NCBI RefSeq assembly: GCF_003315245.1
Contig: NZ_QNRT01000002.1
Location: 728,206 to 792,205, forward strand
DNA: 64,000 bases
Source of the DNA: Arenicella xantha
GTDB lineage: Bacteria; Pseudomonadota; Gammaproteobacteria; Arenicellales; Arenicellaceae
Direction: 5' to 3'
Shown piece after piece: positions 7,770-16,180 of the stretch. Position numbers and translations under genes: made by a program. Below the pieces are notes generated by a model. It worked only from the letters and a program-made list of their open reading frames with translations, made no database searches and was not told the origin of the DNA. Numbering within the stretch: the stretch's first letter is position 1; each line of letters starts with the position of its first letter.

Positions 7770-9875
7770 ATGAGCATGAACGTCACTATTGGTGCCTGGC
7801 ATGTTACGCCGGACCAAAATAAACTCTCGCTCGATGCCAAAGACTACTTTGTCGAGCCTTTAGCTATGGCCGTACTGGTCTACTTTGCGCAAAACCCAAA
7901 CAAAGTCATCAGCCTAGATGAGCTGGTTGAATCAGTGTGGAAAGGCAGAGTGGTTGGCGACCACGCAATTTATCGGATAATCAATCAAATTCGAAAAATC
8001 CTCAGCGCCGACGAGAATGCTTCGTATATCACGACGATTCGTAAAAAGGGTTACCAACTGAATCAATCGGTCACATGGATCGAGCCGAACCAAACTAAAG
8101 AAACTGCACCAGCCAAGACGACCACGTCTCCACCAGAGACCGAGACGCTCGTGCAACAGCCCGCTAGTTCAAACAAGCTTTGGATGCTGGTGTCGCTGAT
8201 TCCACTCATCGCTTTTATACTTTGGTTTGGCTCAAAAAAATGGGTTGAAACATCGAGCTATAACGCCATGAAACCTTTCAATGTGGTTAAACCATTCAGC
8301 GTATTGATCGGCGAGGAAAAAGACCCGAGCTATTCTCCTGACGGAAAATATATTAGCTACAGTCATCATTCAAAATCAGGTCAAAACTTTAAGATCTTTG
8401 TGCAAGCCACCAGCGGTGAATCTCCCGTGCAAGTTACCTTTGATGCCGGCGAAGATTTCTCGCCATCATGGTCGCCAGATTCCACGGCTTTGGTGTTTCT
8501 CAGACACCTGAACGGCGTGTGTCAAATCATGCGAGTACAGATCGAGCCGCTTGCGCAACCGGAAAAAATACTCGACTGCAACGAGAGCGGGATTCCCAAC
8601 GAAGTCATCTGGGGGCCTAAAGACAATATTTATTACACGGACTCAGTGTCTGCTGTGGATCCTTACAAAATCTACAAATATTCACTCAAAACTTCTAAAA
8701 AAGAACAACTGACTAATCCGGCAAGTGGAAAATCTAAGGGCGATATCCACATGGCGCTATCAAATAATGGCGAGCAACTGGCGTTCGCCCGCGACCTAAA
8801 CTGGGGCAGTACCCAGATTAAATTGCTCAACCTAAAAAGCTCTAAACTAACGGATTTATTTAAACTAGCAGGCTGGCGTAAATCATTAGCTTGGTCATTT
8901 GATGATAAGCACCTTTATTTTGTCGACGAAAACGACAACATCAATGCCTACTCCATAAAATACGACTTCCGAAAAAAGGTGTTGGACAACACGCACACCT
9001 TACACTCGATTAGCGGCCATAAAAGTGAGGACAAACTGGCCATTATGACCGGCGAAACCGGCATCGATATTTGGGGGTCTCGACTGCAGGGTCCTCGTAC
9101 TGAAACGGTCTACATCGAGTCAAGCGAAATCGATCTGTTTCCGGAGTTTGCTAACACCTCACAAGACATCGCATTTATGTCATTGCGTAGTGGTCAACCC
9201 CAAATATGGATCAAGTCTCCCGAGGGTCGGGAGTATCAACTGAGTCACTTTAATGACGACCGTATGGTTCAACGGATACGCTGGTCTCCAAGCGACCAAT
9301 ATATTTTGGGTTCCAGTAGCAACGAGATCTACGTAATTGATGTTCCCACTCAAAAATATCAGTTAGTTTGGCAAAGCCAAGCTTCATTCAGAATTGAAGC
9401 CGCCAATTGGTCTGTCGATGGCAGGTCGATTTACTTTTCATCTGATATGGATGGTGACTGGCAAATATATAGAAAGGAATTTGGCACAGACTCAGAACCA
9501 GTTAGAGTGACCGACCGAGGCGGATATAGCCCAGTACTTCTAGACAGTGGCGAGATGCTTTACTACAAGTACCATCAGAATGGCATATGGAAAATGCAAT
9601 TGGATACCAAGTCTGAAACCAAGCTGGTCGAAGACACTAACGTGTTCGCCAACGACGCATTGTATGCGCGCAACAACGGCTTCTTCTATCTATCAATTCA
9701 AGATGACCTTAACTACCTAAGCTTCTACGACCTCGGTACGGGCAAATCATCAACTATTCAATCGATCGACAATCCTTTGCTGGATCTCAGCATTTCGAGT
9801 GATGCATCATTAATTTTGTCCCCGAAAGTATACAAAGAAGAAACTGAAATTCGAGTGCTTGAGAAACAATACTGA
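7770..9875 (+). CDS. CadC-like membrane-bound transcription regulator
   Basis: This protein joins a cytoplasmic DNA-binding domain to a periplasmic sensor. Residues about 1-100 are an OmpR/CadC-type winged helix (ISLDELVESVWKGRVVGDHA, then TTIRKKGYQL). A linker leads to one transmembrane helix near residues 135-153 (LWMLVSLIPLIAFILWFG). The remaining ~540 residues carry repeated PD40/TolB-type propeller motifs such as DPSYSPDGKYISYS, PSWSPDSTALVF and IRWSPSDQYIL. A TTG at 7767 and ATGs at 7770 and 7776 are possible starts; I chose 7770. It is divergent to the FN3/MACPF-like gene and upstream of the lipoprotein unit, and both target promoters share an 11-bp-phased repeat, so local control is likely. 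The sensed signal is unknown. Confidence 0.88.
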   Translation: MSMNVTIGAWHVTPDQNKLSLDAKDYFVEPLAMAVLVYFAQNPNKVISLDELVESVWKGRVVGDHAIYRIINQIRKILSADENASYITTIRKKGYQLNQSVTWIEPNQTKETAPAKTTTSPPETETLVQQPASSNKLWMLVSLIPLIAFILWFGSKKWVETSSYNAMKPFNVVKPFSVLIGEEKDPSYSPDGKYISYSHHSKSGQNFKIFVQATSGESPVQVTFDAGEDFSPSWSPDSTALVFLRHLNGVCQIMRVQIEPLAQPEKILDCNESGIPNEVIWGPKDNIYYTDSVSAVDPYKIYKYSLKTSKKEQLTNPASGKSKGDIHMALSNNGEQLAFARDLNWGSTQIKLLNLKSSKLTDLFKLAGWRKSLAWSFDDKHLYFVDENDNINAYSIKYDFRKKVLDNTHTLHSISGHKSEDKLAIMTGETGIDIWGSRLQGPRTETVYIESSEIDLFPEFANTSQDIAFMSLRSGQPQIWIKSPEGREYQLSHFNDDRMVQRIRWSPSDQYILGSSSNEIYVIDVPTQKYQLVWQSQASFRIEAANWSVDGRSIYFSSDMDGDWQIYRKEFGTDSEPVRVTDRGGYSPVLLDSGEMLYYKYHQNGIWKMQLDTKSETKLVEDTNVFANDALYARNNGFFYLSIQDDLNYLSFYDLGTGKSSTIQSIDNPLLDLSISSDASLILSPKVYKEETEIRVLEKQY

Positions 9876-9979
9876 GGAAACAACAGATTGGAACAACACG
9901 CGACTGGACAAAATACAAGAAGCCTGACAGCCACACCAACTCCTAGCGCAGCCATCAGACTATACCTCACACAACTTTT

Positions 9980-10186
9980 CTACTGATCTTCTAAGATCCC
10001 CAATAAAACTGTTTCTGTATCAACTTCGACCTTACAGCAAGGCTTACAAATTAGGCACAAAGGACCTGGATCTGGAGTAGCTACGGTATCAGCCACCGAG
10101 ACGCCAGAGATTGTTTCCGCGTTGCTCGTGCTCGCAACAGTAAATAAAGTAAACAGAAGCATCGATATAAAGGAGAGTCTATTCAT
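9980..10186 (-). CDS. Small exported protein with a cysteine motif
   Basis: This 68-residue protein has a clear signal peptide (hydrophobic FISMLLFTLFTVAS, cleavage near NAE at about residue 24). The short mature part of about 45 residues contains PDPGPLCLICKPCCKVEV, with a CxxC pair followed by a CC pair. It could bind metal or form disulfides, or could be a processed peptide. Its start codon overlaps the end of the upstream lipoprotein gene by 8 bases, which argues that it is a real, translationally coupled gene. I do not recognise the family. Confidence 0.55.
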   Translation of the reverse strand: MNRLSFISMLLFTLFTVASTSNAETISGVSVADTVATPDPGPLCLICKPCCKVEVDTETVLLGILEDQ

Positions 10187-10601
10187 GGTTTTGGGTCCGG
10201 TTAAAATTATGGTTACAAACGAGTTTTGAGTAGGGTTTTTCTGGCTGGCCTTTCATGTGGGTTATATTTGTAAAGACCAAGCCATTGGTTTTCAACTTAA
10301 ATGTTCCAGAAACATAGACATATTGGTTATTACATTTACCAATCTCATCGATCTCCGCAGCAGATAAATTGTTGAAAATTATCGAGTGATAGTCGTTGTT
10401 ATTAGCCGCATCTTCACGGCTAAGAAACAAGCGAACATTTTTTGATTTCCTAAGAAATCCATAGGTTGTCACATCGCGGTCATCGTATTCATTCGCATTG
10501 GCAACTAAAGCGACCATGGCCACTTCAGATTGCTGCGCAGGACCACAAGCCGCGACAGTGAGGGAAACTAGCAACAACGCGTTTTTATAATATGGCAACA
10601 A
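10179..10601 (-). CDS. Lipoprotein with OB-fold-like domain
   Basis: This 140-residue protein is a probable membrane-anchored lipoprotein, with lipobox LTVAAC and lipidated Cys19. The mature part runs VAMVALVANANEYDDRDV, then TTYGFLRK, then LFLSREDAANNND and IIFNNLS. This arrangement matches small exported proteins with an OB-like fold that begin with a VxLIANPxxYDGKxVxVxGFL-type pattern. The function of that group is not established. The gene overlaps the small cysteine-motif gene downstream. Three 11-bp-phased TAATG repeats lie 107-135 bases upstream of its start and link it to the CadC-like regulator nearby. Confidence 0.75.
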   Translation of the reverse strand: MLPYYKNALLLVSLTVAACGPAQQSEVAMVALVANANEYDDRDVTTYGFLRKSKNVRLFLSREDAANNNDYHSIIFNNLSAAEIDEIGKCNNQYVYVSGTFKLKTNGLVFTNITHMKGQPEKPYSKLVCNHNFNRTQNHE

Positions 10602-11144
10602 TCCAACTACCTTTCAGTTTATTGGTCTCGCCCCGCCGCTGAAACCGTCACAACACTATGTACATCTCCCGATGTGCGAACTGTATTGAAAATAGGTAAA
10701 TGCTTGTTAATGCCTGCTTAATGATTACTTAATGATTGAATAAGTCCTTTATTATCATAAACTTAAAATGCCAACAAGCGAGGCATTAACAGCCTTAGTA
10801 AAGCCATTAGCTTAACCTTAGTACGGGTATTCACCATACAGTTCGGGAAACTGCAGCACGCTAATCCATGAATTAATCCGCCAAATATAGCTATCATCCA
10901 GATGGATGACCTTAGTTCTATTCGACGTTGTCGACTGCACTCCATTTGTCGAGCAGGCAAGAGTCGCTCGGGACTCGCCAATATTTAAAGCAGCTCAAGC
11001 GGTTTCGCCGAAAGGTGTTCATCTCTGACATTCGATGAGGTGCGACACCACCACGCTTCTCGGTTATTTAAGCCCCCAGTAAACGTTCACTTAGGACGGC
11101 GCAAAGAATATGCCTTGCGCCTTCCCACGATGAGTCACACAAGC
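10602..11144. other. Intergenic region with phased repeats
   Basis: Between the lipoprotein gene and ompW lie about 540 bases. The only structure I see is the triple TAATG repeat at 10708-10736. A 72-codon open frame at 10763-10981 on the minus strand has no ribosome site or protein-like composition and is not called. Confidence 0.55.
10708..10736. promoter_or_regulatory. Triple direct-repeat operator, 11-bp period
   Basis: TAATG begins at 10708, 10719 and 10730, spaced exactly 11 bp each time. The last two copies are TAATGAT. Position (107-135 bases upstream of the ATG at 10601) and orientation match the TAATGAC pair at 7550-7567. A regulator of the OmpR/CadC winged-helix class is the natural candidate. 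Confidence 0.6.
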
Positions 11145-11810
11145 CTAGAACTTATAACCAAGGCCTAGCATGTAGACCCAAGGGTCGATTTCAACATCGA
11201 CTGTCACCTGGGCTACCGGTGAATCAATTGTTGCTTCAGTATCTAAATCGAGACGCCATAACGACGCGTTCACAAGCCATTTATCATTGATTGCGTAATC
11301 CACGCCAGCCTCAAGTGCTAAACCAAAGGAATCATCCAAGCTAATTGAGCTATCGCCCAAAGCGCCATTCAGCTCTCCGGAGGTTTTCTCAGAGAAAAAA
11401 GTGGTGTAGTTAATACCAGCACCGATATAGGGTTGCCATGCTGAATCACTATCGAAAGGAAAATACTGTAGCGTCAAGGTTGGCGGTAAGTGTTTAACCG
11501 TGGCCACATCAGCTACGCCAATACCAATCGCACTGACGTCATGACTAAATGGTGTAGCCGCCAATAAACCGATGCCAAACGAGTCGCTCACCATATAAGT
11601 ACCGGTAAGGCCCAGCTGAGTGTCATCATCAACATCGACAACAGAACCTGGCACTGCAACACCGGCTAATCGCACCTCACTACTGGATGCATCTGGACTG
11701 GCTGTTGCTGGCCCAGCTCGCAATACAACGTCGCCCGCCTCATAAGCCGATGCCGAGCCAAGCATCATTGATGTGGCAATAGTGCTTAGTAAAATGCTTG
11801 TTTTTTTCAT
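11145..11810 (-). CDS. ompW: OmpW-family outer membrane protein
   Basis: This 221-residue protein should form the eight-stranded OmpW beta-barrel, with a hydrophobic channel for small molecules. A signal peptide is evident (MKKTSILLSTIATSMMLGSASA). The mature protein starts YEAGDVVLRAGPATASPD, followed by GLTGTYMVSDSFGIGLLAATPFSHD, PPTLTLQYFPF, PYIGAGINYT and the C-terminal WVYMLGLGYKF ending in Phe, as expected for barrel insertion. All match the family. An FNR-like site lies 69 bases upstream of the start, which fits known oxygen-dependent control of ompW in enteric bacteria. Confidence 0.93.
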   Translation of the reverse strand: MKKTSILLSTIATSMMLGSASAYEAGDVVLRAGPATASPDASSSEVRLAGVAVPGSVVDVDDDTQLGLTGTYMVSDSFGIGLLAATPFSHDVSAIGIGVADVATVKHLPPTLTLQYFPFDSDSAWQPYIGAGINYTTFFSEKTSGELNGALGDSSISLDDSFGLALEAGVDYAINDKWLVNASLWRLDLDTEATIDSPVAQVTVDVEIDPWVYMLGLGYKF

Positions 11811-11843
11811 GGTTACTTCCTCAAAAAATTAAAAATCTTTGCC

Positions 11844-11892
11844 TATGTAGAATTTTAATTTCTGAGTAAAAACCGTAATTGATCTAGGTCAA
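11844..11892 (-). promoter_or_regulatory. FNR-like site and possible -10 box of ompW
   Basis: TTGAT-CTAG-GTCAA at 11879-11892 differs from the FNR/ANR consensus TTGAT-N4-ATCAA at one base. On the minus strand TAAAAT at 11857-11852 could be the -10 box, placing the transcription start near 11845 and the FNR site at about -41, the class II position. The start site is predicted, not known. Confidence 0.6.
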
Positions 11893-12001
11893 TCTTTGCT
11901 ACGACTGAGGGTAATCCGAAGCGCCAATGAATTAGTTATGCAAATAGGGAGTAGTAGGCAAACACACCGCGCATGACTGCATCGCAATCGAAACGACAAG
12001 C

Positions 12002-12718
12002 CTACACTGAATATCTGAGATTGAGGTTTGGGGCGACTATTTGAAGGCGTTGTTCGCTTACCGGATGGGTAAACTCAACACGACTTGCGTGCAACATAAG
12101 TCGTGGCGCTAGCGATTCGCTATTAATTCCGTCAATAGTGCTCCGGTATAAGTCGCAACCGATAATTGGATGACCAATGGCGAGGCTATGCACGCGCAAC
12201 TGATGTGTGCGTCCGGTTGTCGGAGTAAATTCAACATGAGTGGTCGCTACCCCACTAAGTGAATCAGCGGTGCGCTGGACGACACGATAATGACTTTGGG
12301 CCGGTTTACCCGTTTCAGTACACACTTTCTGATAGGGGAATTCCGCCTTGGCAATTGGCGCATCGATGACTCCTTCGTCATCCGGCAGACTCCCAAGCAA
12401 AACCGCCTGGTAGACCTTTACTATTGAACGCGCCTGAAATTGTTTAGTGAGCTGCGCATTGACCTCTTTACTCAGCGCTAAGATCATCAGACCCGAAGTA
12501 CCAAAATCCAGCCGGTGCGCTAAGGTCACTGAAGGGTAGTCTTGCACTAATCGATAATGCACGGAATCCCAATTTAGTGGATTTTTACCCGACAGGCTGA
12601 GCAGGCCACTGGGCTTATCGATGACCAGCAGATATGGATCTTCATAGAGGATCTGAATTTGCTGCGTGCAAACTGGCGCGACAAACGCGTCTGGCAATCG
12701 CTTACTAGCGTTACTCAC
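12002..12718 (-). CDS. rluA: RluA-type pseudouridine synthase
   Basis: This enzyme isomerises uridine to pseudouridine in RNA. The E. coli homologue modifies U746 of 23S rRNA and U32 of some tRNAs. Visible features are YEDPYLLVIDKPSGLLS, the catalytic motif HRLDFGTSGLM (Asp71), KVYQAVLLG, the ETGKPAQSHYRV segment, TGRTHQLRVHSLAIGHPIIG and PRLMLHAS. At 238 residues, without an S4 domain, it fits RluA rather than RluC or RluD. The ETGKPAQ stretch is very like enteric RluA. It follows the cyclase gene on the other side by 44 bases, with no sign of co-regulation. Confidence 0.9.
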   Translation of the reverse strand: MSNASKRLPDAFVAPVCTQQIQILYEDPYLLVIDKPSGLLSLSGKNPLNWDSVHYRLVQDYPSVTLAHRLDFGTSGLMILALSKEVNAQLTKQFQARSIVKVYQAVLLGSLPDDEGVIDAPIAKAEFPYQKVCTETGKPAQSHYRVVQRTADSLSGVATTHVEFTPTTGRTHQLRVHSLAIGHPIIGCDLYRSTIDGINSESLAPRLMLHASRVEFTHPVSEQRLQIVAPNLNLRYSV

Positions 12719-12762
12719 ACGTAACCGACAGTACTACCGCTCAACATCCGATTTATATCGAC

Positions 12763-14898
12763 CTACGCCAATAGCGAGTGGATTGAGTAGGTTAACACGG
12801 CCTGATCACGGTTTTTCACTTGGATAGGCTCCATTTCGGTGGATTTGACGCGTAGTTTTACGTCTTCGTATGTCGACAAGCTAATCAGCACTTCACCGGG
12901 GTTACAAGCTTGCTCGATCCGCGCAGCGACATTCACATTATCACCAATTACGGTGTAATCCATACGCTGTTCCGAACCAACATTCCCCGATATAACGCGA
13001 CCAGAGTTCATGCCTATACGTATTTCGACTTTCGCTAAATCCGCGGCAATGCTTCCCCATTTTTCACGCTCATTATCTACCGCTTCTTGCATTCTTACGC
13101 CCGCTCTTACCGCCGACATCGCATGCTCTGCTTCATTGTCAGTGAAAACCGCCATAATGCCATCGCCAATAAACTTATCAACGATACCGCCCTCTTGCTC
13201 AATAATATCGGACATAGCAGTCATGTATAAATTTAAGAAATCGACTACTTTCTCCGGCTCTAAGCGTTCCGACAAGCGGGTAAATCCAACAATGTCAGAG
13301 AACAAAATAGTGGCTCTAACCACCTTACCGCCCAATGCAATTTTCTCCTCGTGACTACGCGAGATTTGATCAACCACTTCTTTAGGTATATAGGCACCCA
13401 TTTTTTGTTTCTGAACTCTGAGTGTGCGTTCATTGTCTAGCGACACTTTAAGTTCGTCAGCGTAATTTTTGATATCGGAATACAAGCGTGAATTCTCAAT
13501 CGCAATGCCGGCTTGCACCGCAAATGATTCGATCAACAAAATATCGTTTTCATCAAAGCTATCGAGTTCTTGGCGATTGACCAACTGTAAGACCCCAATA
13601 ATTTCATCTTTGTTGATCAGCGGCGTGGTGAGAATCGAGCGTGTGACAAAACCAGTTTCAATATCAACCTGTTTATTAAAGCGCGGATCGTTATAAGGGT
13701 CAGCAACCACCTCAGTTTTACCGGTTTGTGCAACATGGCCGGCTAACCCTTGACCGAGCGCAATGCGAATACCTTTGAGTGATTCAGAAACCGTGCCCTT
13801 GACGGCATGAAAATACAGATCATTGTGTTCTTTATCGAGCAACAATATTGAACTGGCTTCGGCGTGTACCACCTCTCGACTCTTCTGCAGTATTGTATCC
13901 AGCACGGTATCGACATTACCGACACTACTAACCGCCATTGCCACCTCAGACAACGCTTTGCGCTCATCCAGTTGCACAACCAACTGGTCTCGCTGCTCCT
14001 CGATCGATTTAGTCGCTTGCCGAATGCGAATATTGAGGCTTCGAATAATCAACCAAGATATGGTCAACACAATCAAAACCACCATAAAATACAAACACAA
14101 GCGATAAAACTTGGCACGATCTAACGCATAGCTATACCAACGGTGATATTCGTTCGCGAAGCTCTCTAGCTCAACGGTAATCGGAATCGACATCAACTCT
14201 CCGATTAACGAATCGACCCCTGGCTTGACGCGCAGAATAGTTTGTCCTTGGAGACTCAAGTCTTCAATGCCGCTGATTGAATGCAGGCTGGTCTCGTTGA
14301 TATCAGTGAGATAGGTTTGTCCTGCTGCATCTAGCCGACCAATTTGATTTCTAATCGACAAGCCCAAGGCTGGATTGGTATCGAGATTGAACAATAAAAT
14401 ATCTCTTAACAAGACCTGAATTTTTTCAGTAATTGGTTTGCCTTGCTCAATTTCATTCAGGCTATCAATTAACTCTTGGCTCAATATTGGGTAATAAACG
14501 ATTGACGTTTTAAGGTTGGCATTTTCGGCCATAAAACGTTCTATCAATAACTTCTTACGCTCCATTACCTCTCGATAATTGGCTAAGATATCCATCAGAA
14601 TCGCGTGTCCTTTTGGTGCGATATACTCAGGTGGCCTAGCAATAATTGCATTCAATCGATTGATCGCGGCCAACTCCTGATTGACATTATCTACGCTAGT
14701 GGCAGAACCATTTCTTAGTCGTAGCAGGTGTTGGTCCAGAATGGCGTCACTCGCCTGTAAGTGTCGAATGCTCTCGATGTAACGCTGATGCTCACGCGTA
14801 TCGTCAATCGCGCCGGACTTCCAAAAAAACAATGCCATCAACACCACGCTAACGCAAATGACTACACACGCTATATAGTACTCAGACCGACTACTCAT
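12763..14898 (-). CDS. Membrane adenylate cyclase with DAHL-like and GAF domains
   Basis: This 711-residue class III cyclase probably makes cAMP. A first membrane helix lies at about residues 9-27. The periplasmic part (about 30-260) is all-helical with the HLLRLRNG pattern of DAHL ligand-binding domains. A second helix (about 268-288) and a coiled coil lead to a GAF domain (about 315-470). The cyclase domain (about 525-700) has both metal aspartates (LFSDIVGF and FIGDGIMAVF), the Lys of DKFIGD and Thr of DYTVIGDNVN that favour ATP, and the RIGMNSG motif. Its first codon overlaps the stop of the cytochrome peroxidase gene by 4 bases, so the two are an operon. Its signal is unknown. Confidence 0.9.
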   Translation of the reverse strand: MSSRSEYYIACVVICVSVVLMALFFWKSGAIDDTREHQRYIESIRHLQASDAILDQHLLRLRNGSATSVDNVNQELAAINRLNAIIARPPEYIAPKGHAILMDILANYREVMERKKLLIERFMAENANLKTSIVYYPILSQELIDSLNEIEQGKPITEKIQVLLRDILLFNLDTNPALGLSIRNQIGRLDAAGQTYLTDINETSLHSISGIEDLSLQGQTILRVKPGVDSLIGELMSIPITVELESFANEYHRWYSYALDRAKFYRLCLYFMVVLIVLTISWLIIRSLNIRIRQATKSIEEQRDQLVVQLDERKALSEVAMAVSSVGNVDTVLDTILQKSREVVHAEASSILLLDKEHNDLYFHAVKGTVSESLKGIRIALGQGLAGHVAQTGKTEVVADPYNDPRFNKQVDIETGFVTRSILTTPLINKDEIIGVLQLVNRQELDSFDENDILLIESFAVQAGIAIENSRLYSDIKNYADELKVSLDNERTLRVQKQKMGAYIPKEVVDQISRSHEEKIALGGKVVRATILFSDIVGFTRLSERLEPEKVVDFLNLYMTAMSDIIEQEGGIVDKFIGDGIMAVFTDNEAEHAMSAVRAGVRMQEAVDNEREKWGSIAADLAKVEIRIGMNSGRVISGNVGSEQRMDYTVIGDNVNVAARIEQACNPGEVLISLSTYEDVKLRVKSTEMEPIQVKNRDQAVLTYSIHSLLA

Positions 14899-15974
14899 AG
14901 TTTCTTGCCATTTTGTTCAATTGTGTCAGCGCCCAATTTGGCACCATTATATTCGCCGGTGAGGCTGGTTAGAAACGCCACCACCAGATGCACCTCTTCG
15001 TCGCTCAGTCTGCGACCCAGTTGATAAGTCACCATCGTTTGCACCGCATCCTCTAAGGTTGGCGCGCTGCTGTCATGAAAATACGGCGCAGTAAGCGCAA
15101 TATTACGCAAGCTTGGTACTTTGAAGCGGTGTCGGTCAAACTCATCGCCCGTCACGTTAAAGCGCCCCATGTCGTTCACCGTTAAGTCGTCTCGATTAGC
15201 AAAGTAATCTTTCTTAGCCCCCATACGCTGAAACATATTGCCGCCGATGCCTTGACCTTGATGACATCGAATACAGCCTAATTGCTCAAATAATTGATAT
15301 CCCGCCAATTGATCTGCCGTCAATGCGCTTTCATCACCTTTCAAATACTGATCGAAAGCGGAATTAGGCGTAACCAGAGATCGCTCAAATTCGGCAATCG
15401 CATGGCTAACGGTTTGTTGCGTAATCCCGTCTTCGTAGAGACTGCCAAATTGTTTTACATAATCGCTATTTGCTTTAAGGCGGCTAATCACACCAGGCCA
15501 GTTGGACCCCATCTCTAACGGGTTCTCGATTGGACCAGTCACCTGCTCCTCAAGCGTTTTTGCTCGACCATCCCAGAATTGCGCAAAATTCAAACTGGAG
15601 TTAAACACCGTTGGCACATTGATATGCTCGATGCCACCAGCGATACCGACCGACATAGGCAAACCGTTAGTGCCGCCCGCGTCTAGTCGATGGCATGAAG
15701 CACAAGCGATGGTGTTATCTTCGGAAAGGATCGGGTCGTCAAACAACGCGGCGCCAAGAGACACTTTATTTGCATCTAAACCGATCGCTGCTTCTATCGG
15801 TTGAATTGGCCCTAAATAGGTTTGAGTAGTTTGTGCCGGCGGAACACTACGATCCACTTCGGCTGGGGCTAACGGTGGCTCAGATGGGAAAAAAAATGTT
15901 GCTATTACTAAGGCCGCAACCACGACTACTATGAGTGAAACAATAAACTTCACACGTATCTCCTTGAATAACAC
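14895..15974 (-). CDS. Di-haem cytochrome c peroxidase (CcpA/MauG type)
   Basis: This periplasmic enzyme should reduce hydrogen peroxide with electrons from a cytochrome c, or act as a MauG-type oxidase. An N-terminal membrane anchor spans about residues 9-29 (FIVSLIVVVVAALVIATFFF). Two haem-binding CxxCH motifs occur at 91-95 (CASCH) and 234-238 (CIRCH). The segments GAALFDDPILS, NVPTVFNSSLNFAQFWDGRAKTLEEQ and KVPSLRNIALTAPYFHD are hallmarks of the family. The length of 359 residues is normal. It is the first gene of a two-gene unit with the adenylate cyclase, which is an unusual partner. Confidence 0.92.
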   Translation of the reverse strand: MLFKEIRVKFIVSLIVVVVAALVIATFFFPSEPPLAPAEVDRSVPPAQTTQTYLGPIQPIEAAIGLDANKVSLGAALFDDPILSEDNTIACASCHRLDAGGTNGLPMSVGIAGGIEHINVPTVFNSSLNFAQFWDGRAKTLEEQVTGPIENPLEMGSNWPGVISRLKANSDYVKQFGSLYEDGITQQTVSHAIAEFERSLVTPNSAFDQYLKGDESALTADQLAGYQLFEQLGCIRCHQGQGIGGNMFQRMGAKKDYFANRDDLTVNDMGRFNVTGDEFDRHRFKVPSLRNIALTAPYFHDSSAPTLEDAVQTMVTYQLGRRLSDEEVHLVVAFLTSLTGEYNGAKLGADTIEQNGKKL

Positions 15975-16180
15975 TTATCGATTATGACAAGAATTATAGA
16001 GTAACTTGGACTTCTCATGTGGATAAACTGTGGTATGCGCAACATGCACTAATTCAAGCAATAATCCGATGAGAGTATTTACAAACTTCCACTACCGACT
16101 AGCCGGTAAAAACAAGCTTACGCGGCGTAGCAAACTGTTCTTACCTAGACACTCTTTACTTTGAGTTATCCAAATAGAAG

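Noticed and set aside
10763-10981. 72-codon open frame, minus strand
   Set aside because: No ribosome site, no signal or domain, and a composition unlike a protein; it lies in a likely regulatory region.
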